Positions 53,157-61,411 of a DNA stretch of 64,000 bases are shown here, piece by piece (positions within the stretch are counted from its first letter, which is position 1; every line of letters begins with the position of its first letter). This stretch comes from Iamia sp963728655 (GTDB taxonomy: Bacteria; Actinomycetota; Acidimicrobiia; Acidimicrobiales; Iamiaceae): NCBI GenBank assembly GCA_963728655.1, contig CAVSLD010000006.1, positions 1,240,001-1,304,000 of the forward strand, written 5' to 3'. Made by a program: the position numbers and the translations under genes. The notes under the pieces were generated by a model. That model was not told the origin of the DNA and did not search any database. It saw only the letters and a list, made by a program, of their open reading frames with translations.

Positions 53157-55160
53157 TCAGCCGCCGCCGGCGAGGGTGGTGAGGAAGCGGGCGGCGACGG
53201 GCCCCGCCACGGCACCACCGCCCACGCCGCCCTCGACGAACACGGCGAAGGCGATGTCGCCCTGGAAGCCGATGATCCAGGCGTGGGTCGGGGGCGGGTC
53301 GCCGGTGCCGTACTCGGCGGTGCCCGTCTTGGCCATCACCGGCTCGCCGGGGACGTCGAGCAGGGCCGAGCCGCTGCCGTCGGTGACGACGCCCCGCATG
53401 AGCGTCCGCAGGGTGTCGGCCTCGCCCTCGGCCAGGGGGCGCTCCTCGGGGATCGCCACCGGCGGGTCCGACACCACCACCGGCGCCCGCCACCGGCCCG
53501 CGGCGACGGTGGCGGCCACGCCCGCCATGCCGATCGGGGCCACCACGATGCGGCCCTGGCCGATCGACGACGCCGCCGCGTCGACCAGGCCCTCGGTGTT
53601 CGGCACCGACCCGGTGTTGGTGGGGATCCCGGTGCTCCACTCGACACCGATGCCGAAGGCGGCGGCGGCGTCGGTGAGGTCGGTGGGCGCCAGGTCGTCG
53701 GCCAGCCCGGCGAAGGCGGTGTTGCAGGAGCGGGCGAAGTCGAGGGAGAAGGGCACGTCGCCGAGGGCGAAGTCGCCGGCGTTCTTGAACTCCCGCCCGC
53801 CCACGTCGATCGTCTGCGGGCAGGGGACGATCTGGTCGGGGGTCAGGCCCTTGCGCAGGTGGGCCAGGGTGCTGGCCACCTTGAAGGTCGACCCCGGCGG
53901 CACCTGGGCACGGGATCCGTAGTCGAACCCGCCGTCGTTGATGTTGGCGTCGGCCAGCACCTCGCCGGTGCTGGGGCGGATGGCGACCAGCGACGAGATG
54001 GTGGTCTGGCCGACCAGCGCATCCTCGGCCGCCCGCTGCACACCGATGTCGAGGGTGGTGGTGACGGCCTCTCCGTCGACCGGCGCGATGGTCTCGAGCA
54101 CCTCGGTGGTCCCCGCGGCCGGGTCGGTCGTGGTGGAGGGTCCGGTGGTGGACGGGTCGCCCGCCGCGCCGTCGGCCGGCACGTCGGCGTGGGTGACCGA
54201 GACCTCCAGTCCGGGGGTGCCGCCCAGGCGCTCGTCGAAGGCCTGCTGGATGCCGCCGGAGCCGGTGAGCTGGCCGGGGACGAGGCGCCCGTCGGACGCC
54301 GCGGCCTGCTCCTCGGTGGCCGGACCGACGCGGCCCAGGACGGGCCCGGCGAAGCCCGCCTCCACGGCCAGGTCCTCGGCCTGGCGGCGGAACACGGTGC
54401 CCGGCAGGGGCTGCAGCTGGTCGCGGAGCGGGGCGTACTCGGCCTCGGGCAGGCTGGCGACCTCGACGAAGTCGTCGGGTGCGGCGGCCGCGATGCGGGC
54501 GGCGAGGTCGGCGGCGTCGATGCCCAGGAGGCGGGCCAGCTCGGCGGTGAGGGCCGAGACGTCGGTGGCCCGCTGGGGCTGGACGCCGACCACCACCACC
54601 GACGCATCGCCGGCCAGGGGCTGGCCGTCCGCGGCCAGGACCATGCCCCGCGTCGGCGCGGTGGCCTGCGCCGCCAGCAGGTCACCGGGGTGCAGCCGCG
54701 CGTCGAGGGCCGCCGGGCTCCACGACGCCCGCCAGGTCCCGTCACCGCCGGCGTCGATGCGGACCAGGTCCAGCGAGCCCGTGGTGGTCCACGTCGCCCC
54801 GCCCCGGGTCCAGGTCGTGTCGGTCACCGCGGTGCCGGCGGCGCCGTCGACGGTCACCTCACCCACCGTCATCTCCAGGGTGACGGTCCCCAGGCCGGCC
54901 ACGGCCAGGAGGAACTCCTCGTCGACCTCGGCCGCGGGGCGGGTCGTGCCCCCGTCGCCGGGGTGGCCGGCGGTGAGGGCCCGGGCGAAGACCTCGGCCG
55001 CGGCGGTGGCCTCGGCCACCTCGGGCGGCAGCGTGGTGGTCGGGGCGGCATCGTCGTCACCGCCGAGGACGAGGAACGCGGCGGCGACCAGCCCCAGGAG
55101 GACCACCACCCCCGCCGTGACCAGCGCGACCGCCCTCCCTCGCCCGCCCATCGCCCTCAT
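53157..55160 (-). CDS. Penicillin-binding transpeptidase with MecA-like N-terminal domain
   Basis: Cross-links peptidoglycan outside the membrane. One N-terminal membrane helix (about 11-32), an NTF2/MecA_N-like domain (about 45-155), a PBP dimerisation domain (about 160-360, with RGMVLAADGQPLA) and a transpeptidase domain. Active-site motifs are STFK (Ser424, Lys427), SCN (478-480) and KTGTAEYGT. A low-complexity Thr/Ser/Asp insertion lies at about 330-352. At 667 residues it is a class B enzyme; the MecA_N domain does not by itself mean resistance. It is transcribed toward a convergent gene pair. Confidence 0.92.
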   Translation of the reverse strand: MRAMGGRGRAVALVTAGVVVLLGLVAAAFLVLGGDDDAAPTTTLPPEVAEATAAAEVFARALTAGHPGDGGTTRPAAEVDEEFLLAVAGLGTVTLEMTVGEVTVDGAAGTAVTDTTWTRGGATWTTTGSLDLVRIDAGGDGTWRASWSPAALDARLHPGDLLAAQATAPTRGMVLAADGQPLAGDASVVVVGVQPQRATDVSALTAELARLLGIDAADLAARIAAAAPDDFVEVASLPEAEYAPLRDQLQPLPGTVFRRQAEDLAVEAGFAGPVLGRVGPATEEQAAASDGRLVPGQLTGSGGIQQAFDERLGGTPGLEVSVTHADVPADGAAGDPSTTGPSTTTDPAAGTTEVLETIAPVDGEAVTTTLDIGVQRAAEDALVGQTTISSLVAIRPSTGEVLADANINDGGFDYGSRAQVPPGSTFKVASTLAHLRKGLTPDQIVPCPQTIDVGGREFKNAGDFALGDVPFSLDFARSCNTAFAGLADDLAPTDLTDAAAAFGIGVEWSTGIPTNTGSVPNTEGLVDAAASSIGQGRIVVAPIGMAGVAATVAAGRWRAPVVVSDPPVAIPEERPLAEGEADTLRTLMRGVVTDGSGSALLDVPGEPVMAKTGTAEYGTGDPPPTHAWIIGFQGDIAFAVFVEGGVGGGAVAGPVAARFLTTLAGGG

Positions 55161-55261
55161 GGCCGTCCAGCCTCGCGCGGCCGTGTCGCCCCCGGCGGGG
55201 CGGCCGCCGGGTCGTCACCCGGCCCTCGACCCCTCCCCGGTCGCACGTGCCCGCCTGGCCG

Positions 55262-57112
55262 TCAGGCGCTCGCGGCCGCGGCCCGCTTGCCGGCGCGCCG
55301 CCGGTCGGGCTCGGCCAGCAGTCGCTTGCGGATGCGGATGGCGTCGGGGGTGACCTCGACCAGCTCGTCGTCGGCGATCCACTCGATCGCGGTCTCCAGG
55401 GTGTGGACCTTGGGCGGGGCCAGCTTGGCCGCGTCGTCGTGGCTGTGGGTGCGGATGTTGGTCTGCTGCTTCTCCCGCACGGCGTTGACCACCATGTCGC
55501 CGCCTCGGGAGCCCTCGCCGATGACCATGCCCTCGTAGACCTCGACGCCGGGGCCGACGAAGAGCTCGCCCCGCAGCTGGAGGTTGTCGAGGGCGTGGGG
55601 CGTGGTCGGGCCCTTGCGGTCGGCCAGCATGGCGCCGCCGGTGCGGTGGGGCAGGTCGCCGACCCAGTCGACCCAGCCGACGTGGTGGGTGTGGAGCAGG
55701 GCGGTGCCCCGGGTGGCGGTGAGGAGCTGGCCCCGGAAGCCGACCAGGCCCCGGGCCGGGGCCTCGAAGGTGACGATCGTGCGCCCGGCGTCGCCCGCGG
55801 CCAGGTCGGTGACCTTGCCCTTGCGGGGGGCCAGGGCCTGGGTGACGGTGCCGACGTGGTCGTTGGGGACGTCGACCACGCCCCGCTCGAGGGGCTCGTG
55901 GCGACGGCCGTTGATCTCGCGGACGATGACCTCGGGCCGGCTCACCTGGAGCTCGTAGCCCTCGCGGCGCATGGACTCGATGAGCACGGCCAGCTGGAGC
56001 TCGCCCCGGCCCGCGACCTCGATGACGTCGGGCGAGTCGGTCTCCTTGACCTTGATGGAGACGTTGCCCAGCACCTCGCGGTCGAGGCGCTCCTTCAGCT
56101 GGCGCGACGTGACGAAGTTGCCCACCTTCCCGGCCAGCGGCGACGTGTTGACGCCGAAGGTCATGGTGAGCACCGGCTCGTCGACGCTGAGGCGGGGAAG
56201 GGGCTCGGGGGTGGCCGGGTCCGAGAACGTGTCGCCGATCTCGACCTCGGGGAAGCCGGCGATCACGAACAGGTCACCGGCGGTGCGGGTGTCGACGTCG
56301 ACCCGGCCGATGCCCTCGAAGCCGAGCAGGCCCGACGGCTTGCGGGTGACCGCCGGGGCCCCCTCGCCCACCTCCTCGTCGAGCAGCGCCACCATGGCGT
56401 CCCGGGCGAGCGTGCCCCGCACGACCCGGCCCACGGCCAGCCGGCCCAGGTAGTCCGAGGCGTCGAGGTTGGTGACGATGGCCTGGACCGGGGCATCGGG
56501 GTCACCGCCGGGGGCGGGCACGGTGGCCACGATGGCCTCGAGCAGGGGCGTGAGGTCGGCGTCGTCGGGGGGCATGCCCACGCCGGCGACGGCCCGGCCC
56601 TCGCGGGCCATGGCCGAGATGATCGGGAAGTCGATGTCGTCGGCGTCGGTCGCCAGGTCGAGGAACAGCTCCTCGACCTCGGACAGGACCTCCTCGGCCC
56701 GGGCGTCCTGGCGGTCGACCTTGTTGATCACCAGCACCGTCGGGAGCCGCAGGCCGAGCGCCTTGGACAGCACGTAGCGGGTCTGGGGCAGGGGCCCCTC
56801 CGCCGCGTCGACCAGCAGCACGACGCCGTCGACCAGGGCCAGGGCCCGCTCCACCTCGCCGCCGAAGTCGGCGTGGCCGGGGGTGTCGACCAGGTTGATC
56901 TTGACGTCGCCCCACTGCACCGAGGCGGCCTTGGCCAGGATGGTGATCCCCCGCTCCCGCTCCTGGTCGTTGGAGTCCATGACCCGGTCGACCAGGTCCT
57001 GGTGGGCCCGGAAGACGCCGGTGGTGCGCAGCAGGGCGTCGACGAGCGTGGTCTTGCCGTGGTCGACGTGGGCCACGAGGGCCACGTTGCGGAGGGTGGG
57101 GGCAGGCGTCAC
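55262..57112 (-). CDS. typA: Ribosome-associated translational GTPase TypA/BipA
   Basis: Elongation-factor-like GTPase. G motifs are AHVDHGKTT (G1), RGITI (G2), DTPGHADFGG (G3) and NKVDRQDA (G4). EF-G domain II and V-like regions and the TypA-specific C-terminus (LRGELFVGPGVEVYEGMVIGE) follow. 616 residues is the normal size. It acts in ribosome assembly and stress adaptation. The GTG start is 86 bases after a small Zn-binding ORF on the same strand. Confidence 0.95.
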   Translation of the reverse strand: MTPAPTLRNVALVAHVDHGKTTLVDALLRTTGVFRAHQDLVDRVMDSNDQERERGITILAKAASVQWGDVKINLVDTPGHADFGGEVERALALVDGVVLLVDAAEGPLPQTRYVLSKALGLRLPTVLVINKVDRQDARAEEVLSEVEELFLDLATDADDIDFPIISAMAREGRAVAGVGMPPDDADLTPLLEAIVATVPAPGGDPDAPVQAIVTNLDASDYLGRLAVGRVVRGTLARDAMVALLDEEVGEGAPAVTRKPSGLLGFEGIGRVDVDTRTAGDLFVIAGFPEVEIGDTFSDPATPEPLPRLSVDEPVLTMTFGVNTSPLAGKVGNFVTSRQLKERLDREVLGNVSIKVKETDSPDVIEVAGRGELQLAVLIESMRREGYELQVSRPEVIVREINGRRHEPLERGVVDVPNDHVGTVTQALAPRKGKVTDLAAGDAGRTIVTFEAPARGLVGFRGQLLTATRGTALLHTHHVGWVDWVGDLPHRTGGAMLADRKGPTTPHALDNLQLRGELFVGPGVEVYEGMVIGEGSRGGDMVVNAVREKQQTNIRTHSHDDAAKLAPPKVHTLETAIEWIADDELVEVTPDAIRIRKRLLAEPDRRRAGKRAAAASA

Positions 57113-57198
57113 AGGGGCCTCGGTCGTCTCTCGGGGGCGCGGCCCGTCGGGGGTGGCGCAGGGGTTCGGGTGGGATCGGGCGCCGGCGGCGCCGGGGC

Positions 57199-57396
57199 TC
57201 AGCCCCAGGGCTCCTCGGCGTCGGCCCCTGCGGTCTCGGGGACGAGGCACCAGCTGGCGTGGTCGTGGCCCGGGTCCGCCCCGCACTCCGGGCAGGACTT
57301 CTCACTGGCCCTCTCGGCGAGCTCCTCGTACGAAGGCTCGGTGGTGCGCTTCAGCGCTCGAGCTTCTTCAAAGCGGCGGTGCCGACCCTTCTTCAC
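57199..57396 (-). CDS. Small putative Zn-binding protein upstream of typA
   Basis: A 65-residue protein with a Lys/Arg-rich N-terminus and a CPECGADPGHDHASWC motif (about residues 35-50) that could bind zinc with Cys and His ligands. GGAGAGGG lies at good distance before the GTG, supporting translation. It is probably transcribed with typA. Function unknown. Confidence 0.65.
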   Translation of the reverse strand: MKKGRHRRFEEARALKRTTEPSYEELAERASEKSCPECGADPGHDHASWCLVPETAGADAEEPWG

Positions 57397-57540
57397 GGGC
57401 CCTCTCCAGCGTCAGTTGTGGTTGATCCAGGTCCCCCACCCTACTGGCAGCGGCCCGGCGCGCCGCATCCCGCCCCGCACCCGACCGAAGATGACCGAGA
57501 TGCACTCGCGTACCACGAGGTCCGTGGGCGTCGGGCTGGG

Positions 57541-57546
57541 TAGGGT
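57541..57546 (+). promoter_or_regulatory. Leaderless -10 box of the GH13 gene (TAGGGT)
   Basis: TAGGGT ends eight bases before the GTG at 57555. Confidence 0.45.
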
Positions 57547-57554
57547 CCGGGGCC

Positions 57555-59117
57555 GTGGCGCCCTCCCCGACCCCGTCCGACCCCCGACCCTGGTGGAGGG
57601 GGGCGGTGATCTACCAGATCTACCCCCGGTCCTTCGCGTCGTCGGGGACCTCGGGCACCGGCGACCTGGAGGGCATCCGGGCCCACCTCGACCACCTCTC
57701 CTGGCTGGGCGTCGACGCCATCTGGCTGTCGCCCTTCTACCGGTCGCCGATGGACGACTTCGGCTACGACATCAGCGACCACTGCGACGTCGACCCCACG
57801 TTCGGGACGCTCGAGGACTTCGACCGCCTGGTCGCGGACTGCCACGAGCGGGGCCTCCGGGTGGTGGTCGACTGGGTCCCCAACCACACCTCGGACCGCC
57901 ACCCCTGGTTCGAGGCGGCCCGGTCGAGCCGCGACGACCCCAAGCGGGACTGGTACGTGTGGCGCGACCCCACCCCCGACGGCGCCCCGCCCAACAACTG
58001 GGTCGCCGCCTTCACCGGCCCCGAGCCGGCGTGGACCTTCGACGAGACCACCGGCCAGTGGTACCTGCACCTCTTCCTGCCCAGCCAGCCCGACGTGCGC
58101 TGGGACCACCCGGACCTGGAGGCGGCCATGCACGACGTCCTCCGGTTCTGGCTCGACCGCGGCGTCGACGGGATCCGGGCCGACGTGCTCCACGCCATCG
58201 GCAAGGCCGAGGGGCTGCCCGACGACCCCGAGGACCTGGTCCCGATCCCCCACTCCGCCCTCAACCACGTCCCCGAGGTGACCCTGCCCCGGGTGCGGCG
58301 CCTGCGCGACCTGCTCGACTCCTACGACGGCGACCGCATGATGGTCGGCGAGGTCTACCTCCTCGACACCTCGCTGGTGGCCCAGTACTACGACGACGGG
58401 CGGGGCCTGCACCTCTCGTTCAACTTCCCGCCGCTCTACGCCCCGTGGCGGGCCGAGTCCTGGCGGGAGCGGGTGGTCGAGGTGGAGGAGCTCATCGACC
58501 CCGTGGGCTGGCCCACCTGGGTCCTGTCCAACCACGACAACGTCCGCCACCGCAGCCGCTACGGGTCCGAGGCCCGCGCCCGGGCGGCCGCCGTGCTGCT
58601 GCTCGGCCTGCGGGGCACGCCGTTCCTCTTCGCGGGCGAGGAGCTGGGCCTCTCCGACGCGGTCATCCCCGCCGAGCGGGTGGTGGACCCCGGCGGCCGC
58701 GACGGCTGCCGGGCGCCGGTGCCCTGGACGCCCGACGCCGACCACGGGTGGGGCACCGCCGATCCCTGGCTCCCGTGGCCGCCCGAGGCCGCGACCGGGG
58801 GCGATGCCGCCAGCCAGCGCGACGACCCCGGCTCGGTGCTGCACCTCTACCGGCGGGTCCTGGCCGCCCGGAGGGCGTCGCCCGCCCTCACCTCCGGCGC
58901 CCAGCGGCTGCTCGACGCGCCCGACGGGGTGCTGGCCTGGGAGCGGATCGACGGGGACGACCGCCGGGTGGTCGTGGTCGGCTTCGCCGCCGGCTCCGAG
59001 CCCGTCTCGGTCCCCGGGCGCTTCGTGGTGGAGGTCGCCTCCGACGGGGTGGGCGAGGGCGAGGCCTTCGACGGCACCGTGGGCGTCGACCGGGCCGTCA
59101 TCCTGCGCCCCGCCTGA
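57555..59117 (+). CDS. GH13 alpha-glucosidase/amylase family glycosidase
   Basis: Retaining alpha-glycosidase with an (alpha/beta)8 barrel. Conserved regions: DWVPNHTSDRHPWF, GVDGIRADVLH (nucleophile Asp210), GEVYL (acid/base Glu266) and SNHDN (Asp328). YQIYPRSF and the DFGYDISD region point to the oligo-1,6-glucosidase/alpha-glucosidase group (GH13_23/30-like). The 520 residues lack a signal peptide, so it probably acts on imported maltose- or trehalose-type sugars in the cytosol. Exact substrate unknown. Confidence 0.92.
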   Translation: MAPSPTPSDPRPWWRGAVIYQIYPRSFASSGTSGTGDLEGIRAHLDHLSWLGVDAIWLSPFYRSPMDDFGYDISDHCDVDPTFGTLEDFDRLVADCHERGLRVVVDWVPNHTSDRHPWFEAARSSRDDPKRDWYVWRDPTPDGAPPNNWVAAFTGPEPAWTFDETTGQWYLHLFLPSQPDVRWDHPDLEAAMHDVLRFWLDRGVDGIRADVLHAIGKAEGLPDDPEDLVPIPHSALNHVPEVTLPRVRRLRDLLDSYDGDRMMVGEVYLLDTSLVAQYYDDGRGLHLSFNFPPLYAPWRAESWRERVVEVEELIDPVGWPTWVLSNHDNVRHRSRYGSEARARAAAVLLLGLRGTPFLFAGEELGLSDAVIPAERVVDPGGRDGCRAPVPWTPDADHGWGTADPWLPWPPEAATGGDAASQRDDPGSVLHLYRRVLAARRASPALTSGAQRLLDAPDGVLAWERIDGDDRRVVVVGFAAGSEPVSVPGRFVVEVASDGVGEGEAFDGTVGVDRAVILRPA

Positions 59118-59142
59118 GGGCGCGACGTCCGGCCCGGTCCGA

Positions 59143-59164
59143 GGGCGGGGCGGGGCGGGGCGGG
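59143..59164 (+). other. G-quadruplex-type sequence in a convergent gap
   Basis: Five G-tracts (3, 4, 4, 4 and 3 Gs) separated by single Cs in the 85 bases between the GH13 and RNase D genes. The pattern meets the usual four-tract G4 rule on the plus strand. Confidence 0.6.
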
Positions 59165-59202
59165 CCCGCTCCGGCGCGCCGAGCGCCTCGCCCAGGTGAC
59201 GC

Positions 59203-60399
59203 TCAGGCCCCCGAGCGGGGCTCGAGCACCAGGCCGTCGCCCTCGAAGGCCAGCGCCGCCCGACCCTCGACCAGGTCGCGCACGGGACCGCCGACGAGCT
59301 CGGCCCGCCAGCCGACCGTGAGGCGACCGGTGCCCCCCGCCAGCAGCTCCTCGATGTCGGAGCGGGTGGCGAGGAGGGCCGTGTCGATGCGGTGGGAGCG
59401 GGCCAGCTGGGCGACCCACGCCGACACCAGCGCCACGGCAGGGCGCAGGCGGCGATCGACCTGCTGGTCCTGGCGCCCGGACCGGGGCGGCGGGCCGGCG
59501 GCCTTGCCCTCGGCCACCGCAGCCACGATCTCCTCGGCCAGACGGCCCCGACGCAGGCGGTCGTCGAGGCCCCGCACGCCCTTGAGGTCCTCGACCTTGG
59601 CGGGGGCCCGGTTGGCCACCGTCACCACGGCCAGGTCGGCCATGGCGTGGCGGGGGGGCACGTCGATCTCGGCCGCCCGCCGTTCGCGCCAGGCGGCCAC
59701 CGCCCGGGCGATGCCGAGGGCCGTGCCCCGCAGCTGCCGGGCCTCCTTGATGCGGGTGTAGGCCTGGTCGGGCTCCCGCACCGGCCGCCAGGTGCGCTGG
59801 GCCTCGTTCTCCGCCGCCACCCACTCGGTGCGGCCGTCGTCCTCGATGCGGGCCGAGAGGCGGTCGTGCACCTCGAGGAGGTGGGCCACGTCGGACGCCG
59901 CGTAGGCCTTCTGGCGGTCGTCGAGGGGGCGCCGCATCCAGTCGGTGAGCCGGTCGCCCTTGGGCAGGCGGAACCCGAGCTCGCCCTCGACCAGGGCCGA
60001 CAGCGACGGGGTGCCGTAGCCCAGGAAGCCGGCGGCGATCTGGGTGTCGAACAGCCGCGACGGGACCGAGCCGACGGAGCGCTCGAAGACCTCGATGTCC
60101 TGGCTGGCGGCGTGCATCACGGCCAGGCCGGGGCCGGCGAACACCTCGGCGAGGGGGCCGAGGTCGACGGCCAGGGGGTCGATGAGCACGATGCGGTCGT
60201 CCCACGCCACCTGCACCAGGGCCACCTGCGGCCAGTAGGTCTTCTCCCGGTGGAACTCGGTGTCGACCGCGTAGCGGTCCGCCTTGGCCAGGCTGGCGAC
60301 GACCTCCGCGAGGGTCTCGTCGTCGGCGATGTCGTCGGCGTCGTTGTCGGGGACGTCGTCGCCCCGCTCACCGTCGCTGCGGCCCCTCCCCCTGCGCAT
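59203..60399 (-). CDS. rnd: Ribonuclease D-like 3'-5' exonuclease with HRDC domain
   Basis: Processes tRNA and other RNA 3' ends. The DEDD exonuclease motifs are YAVDTEFHREKTY (Exo I), MHAASQDIEVFE (Exo II) and YAASDVAHLLEVHDRL (Exo III, DEDDy type with Tyr). An HRDC-like helical region is at about 220-300. ATG at 60399 gives 398 residues and follows GAGGGGG very closely; GTG at 60354 is an alternative. It lies 14 bases after the rhodanese gene. Confidence 0.92.
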   Translation of the reverse strand: MRRGRGRSDGERGDDVPDNDADDIADDETLAEVVASLAKADRYAVDTEFHREKTYWPQVALVQVAWDDRIVLIDPLAVDLGPLAEVFAGPGLAVMHAASQDIEVFERSVGSVPSRLFDTQIAAGFLGYGTPSLSALVEGELGFRLPKGDRLTDWMRRPLDDRQKAYAASDVAHLLEVHDRLSARIEDDGRTEWVAAENEAQRTWRPVREPDQAYTRIKEARQLRGTALGIARAVAAWRERRAAEIDVPPRHAMADLAVVTVANRAPAKVEDLKGVRGLDDRLRRGRLAEEIVAAVAEGKAAGPPPRSGRQDQQVDRRLRPAVALVSAWVAQLARSHRIDTALLATRSDIEELLAGGTGRLTVGWRAELVGGPVRDLVEGRAALAFEGDGLVLEPRSGA

Positions 60400-60413
60400 C
60401 CCCCTCGACCCGC

Positions 60414-60737
60414 TCAGGACGGATCCGGGCCGGAGACGATGGGGTGCCCGGCGTCGACCCACGCCAGGGTGCCGCCGCCCACGTTGACCACGTCGCGGCC
60501 CAGGCCGGCCAGGTGCTCGGCCGCCCTCATGCTGCGGCCCCCGCGGGCACAGATGAGGTGCACGGTGCGGTCGGCGGGGACCTCGTCGGCCCGGTCGGCG
60601 ACCTCACCCAACGGGATCAGCACGGCGCCGGGCACGTGGGCGCCGGTGTACTCGTCGGGCTCGCGCACGTCGATGACGGTCGCGCCCTCGCCGTGGCGCT
60701 GGACGAAGGTGGTGATGTCGATCTCGGGCACGCCCAC
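60414..60737 (-). CDS. Single-domain rhodanese
   Basis: Sulfur-transfer protein of about 107 residues. IDVREPDEYTGAHVPGAVLIP is the N-terminal rhodanese pattern, and the active-site loop reads CARGGRSMRAAEHL, with Cys as the persulfide carrier. GTG at 60737 has GAGAGAGG six bases upstream; GTG at 60731 is another option. It is coupled to rnd. A role in thiolation of tRNA or cofactors is possible, since mobA and ttuA are in this window, but no direct link is seen. Confidence 0.88.
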   Translation of the reverse strand: MGVPEIDITTFVQRHGEGATVIDVREPDEYTGAHVPGAVLIPLGEVADRADEVPADRTVHLICARGGRSMRAAEHLAGLGRDVVNVGGGTLAWVDAGHPIVSGPDPS

Positions 60738-60834
60738 CGGGCACCTCTCTCGTCGGGACCGCCGCATGCTACCGGTCGGCCCCCGGATCCCCCGGCACCC
60801 TCCGTCGTCGGCACCCGCGGGTCGCCGCCGGCCG

Positions 60835-61398
60835 TCAGACGAGGTCCTCGGGACGATCGGCGTCAGCCACCGCGGCCCGGTCGAGGTCGTGGACGCGGAG
60901 GACCTTGGTCACCCCGGCGACGGCGTCGAGGCGGCGGTGGCCGTCGGCCAGCAGCGCGGCCACCGCGCCGGCCCGCCCCGGGGACACCCGCCAGGCCGAG
61001 AGCGTCCACTCGTCGCGCCCGTCGACCACGGGCACGACGGCGTCCACATCGTCGGGCGCGCCGGCCAGGGCGGCCAGCAGCCGGGACGTGGCCGCAGGCT
61101 GGGGATCGATCAGGTCGCACGGCGCCAGGGCCAGGACGCCGCCCGTCGGGCCCGCGGCCAGGGCGGTGGCCAGGCCCCCCAGCGGGCCCTCCCCGGGGAA
61201 GGCGTCGGCCACGACCTCGAGGCCTCGGGCCTCCAGCGCGGGCGCGTCGCCCCCGATGGCCCGCACCTGGTCACAGCCCCCGGCCCGCAGGGCGTCGGCC
61301 ACCCGCACCGCCAGCGCGGTGCCGTCCACCTCGAGCAGCGCCTTGTCCTGGCCCATGCGCCGGCTCGCCCCGCCACAGAGCACCGCCCCCAGGGTCAC
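60835..61398 (-). CDS. mobA: Molybdenum cofactor guanylyltransferase-like protein MobA
   Basis: Nucleotidyltransferase that attaches GMP to molybdopterin, or a close relative. LCGGASRRMGQDKALLEVDG is the GTP-binding signature, GPLGGLATAL and LALAPCDLI the catalytic region with the metal-binding Asp. 187 residues is typical. No other Mo-cofactor gene is close. It lies 13 bases after the PLP decarboxylase, same direction. Confidence 0.9.
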   Translation of the reverse strand: MTLGAVLCGGASRRMGQDKALLEVDGTALAVRVADALRAGGCDQVRAIGGDAPALEARGLEVVADAFPGEGPLGGLATALAAGPTGGVLALAPCDLIDPQPAATSRLLAALAGAPDDVDAVVPVVDGRDEWTLSAWRVSPGRAGAVAALLADGHRRLDAVAGVTKVLRVHDLDRAAVADADRPEDLV

Positions 61399-61411
61399 GA
61401 CCGAGGCACCG

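Noticed and set aside
53157..55160. Beta-lactam resistance determinant from the MecA-like domain
   Set aside because: The domain is common in ordinary class B penicillin-binding proteins of actinobacteria; nothing else supports resistance.
55247..59761. 1,504-codon plus-strand frame across typA and the GH13 gene
   Set aside because: Antisense to typA and out of frame with the GH13 enzyme, both of which have full catalytic motifs.
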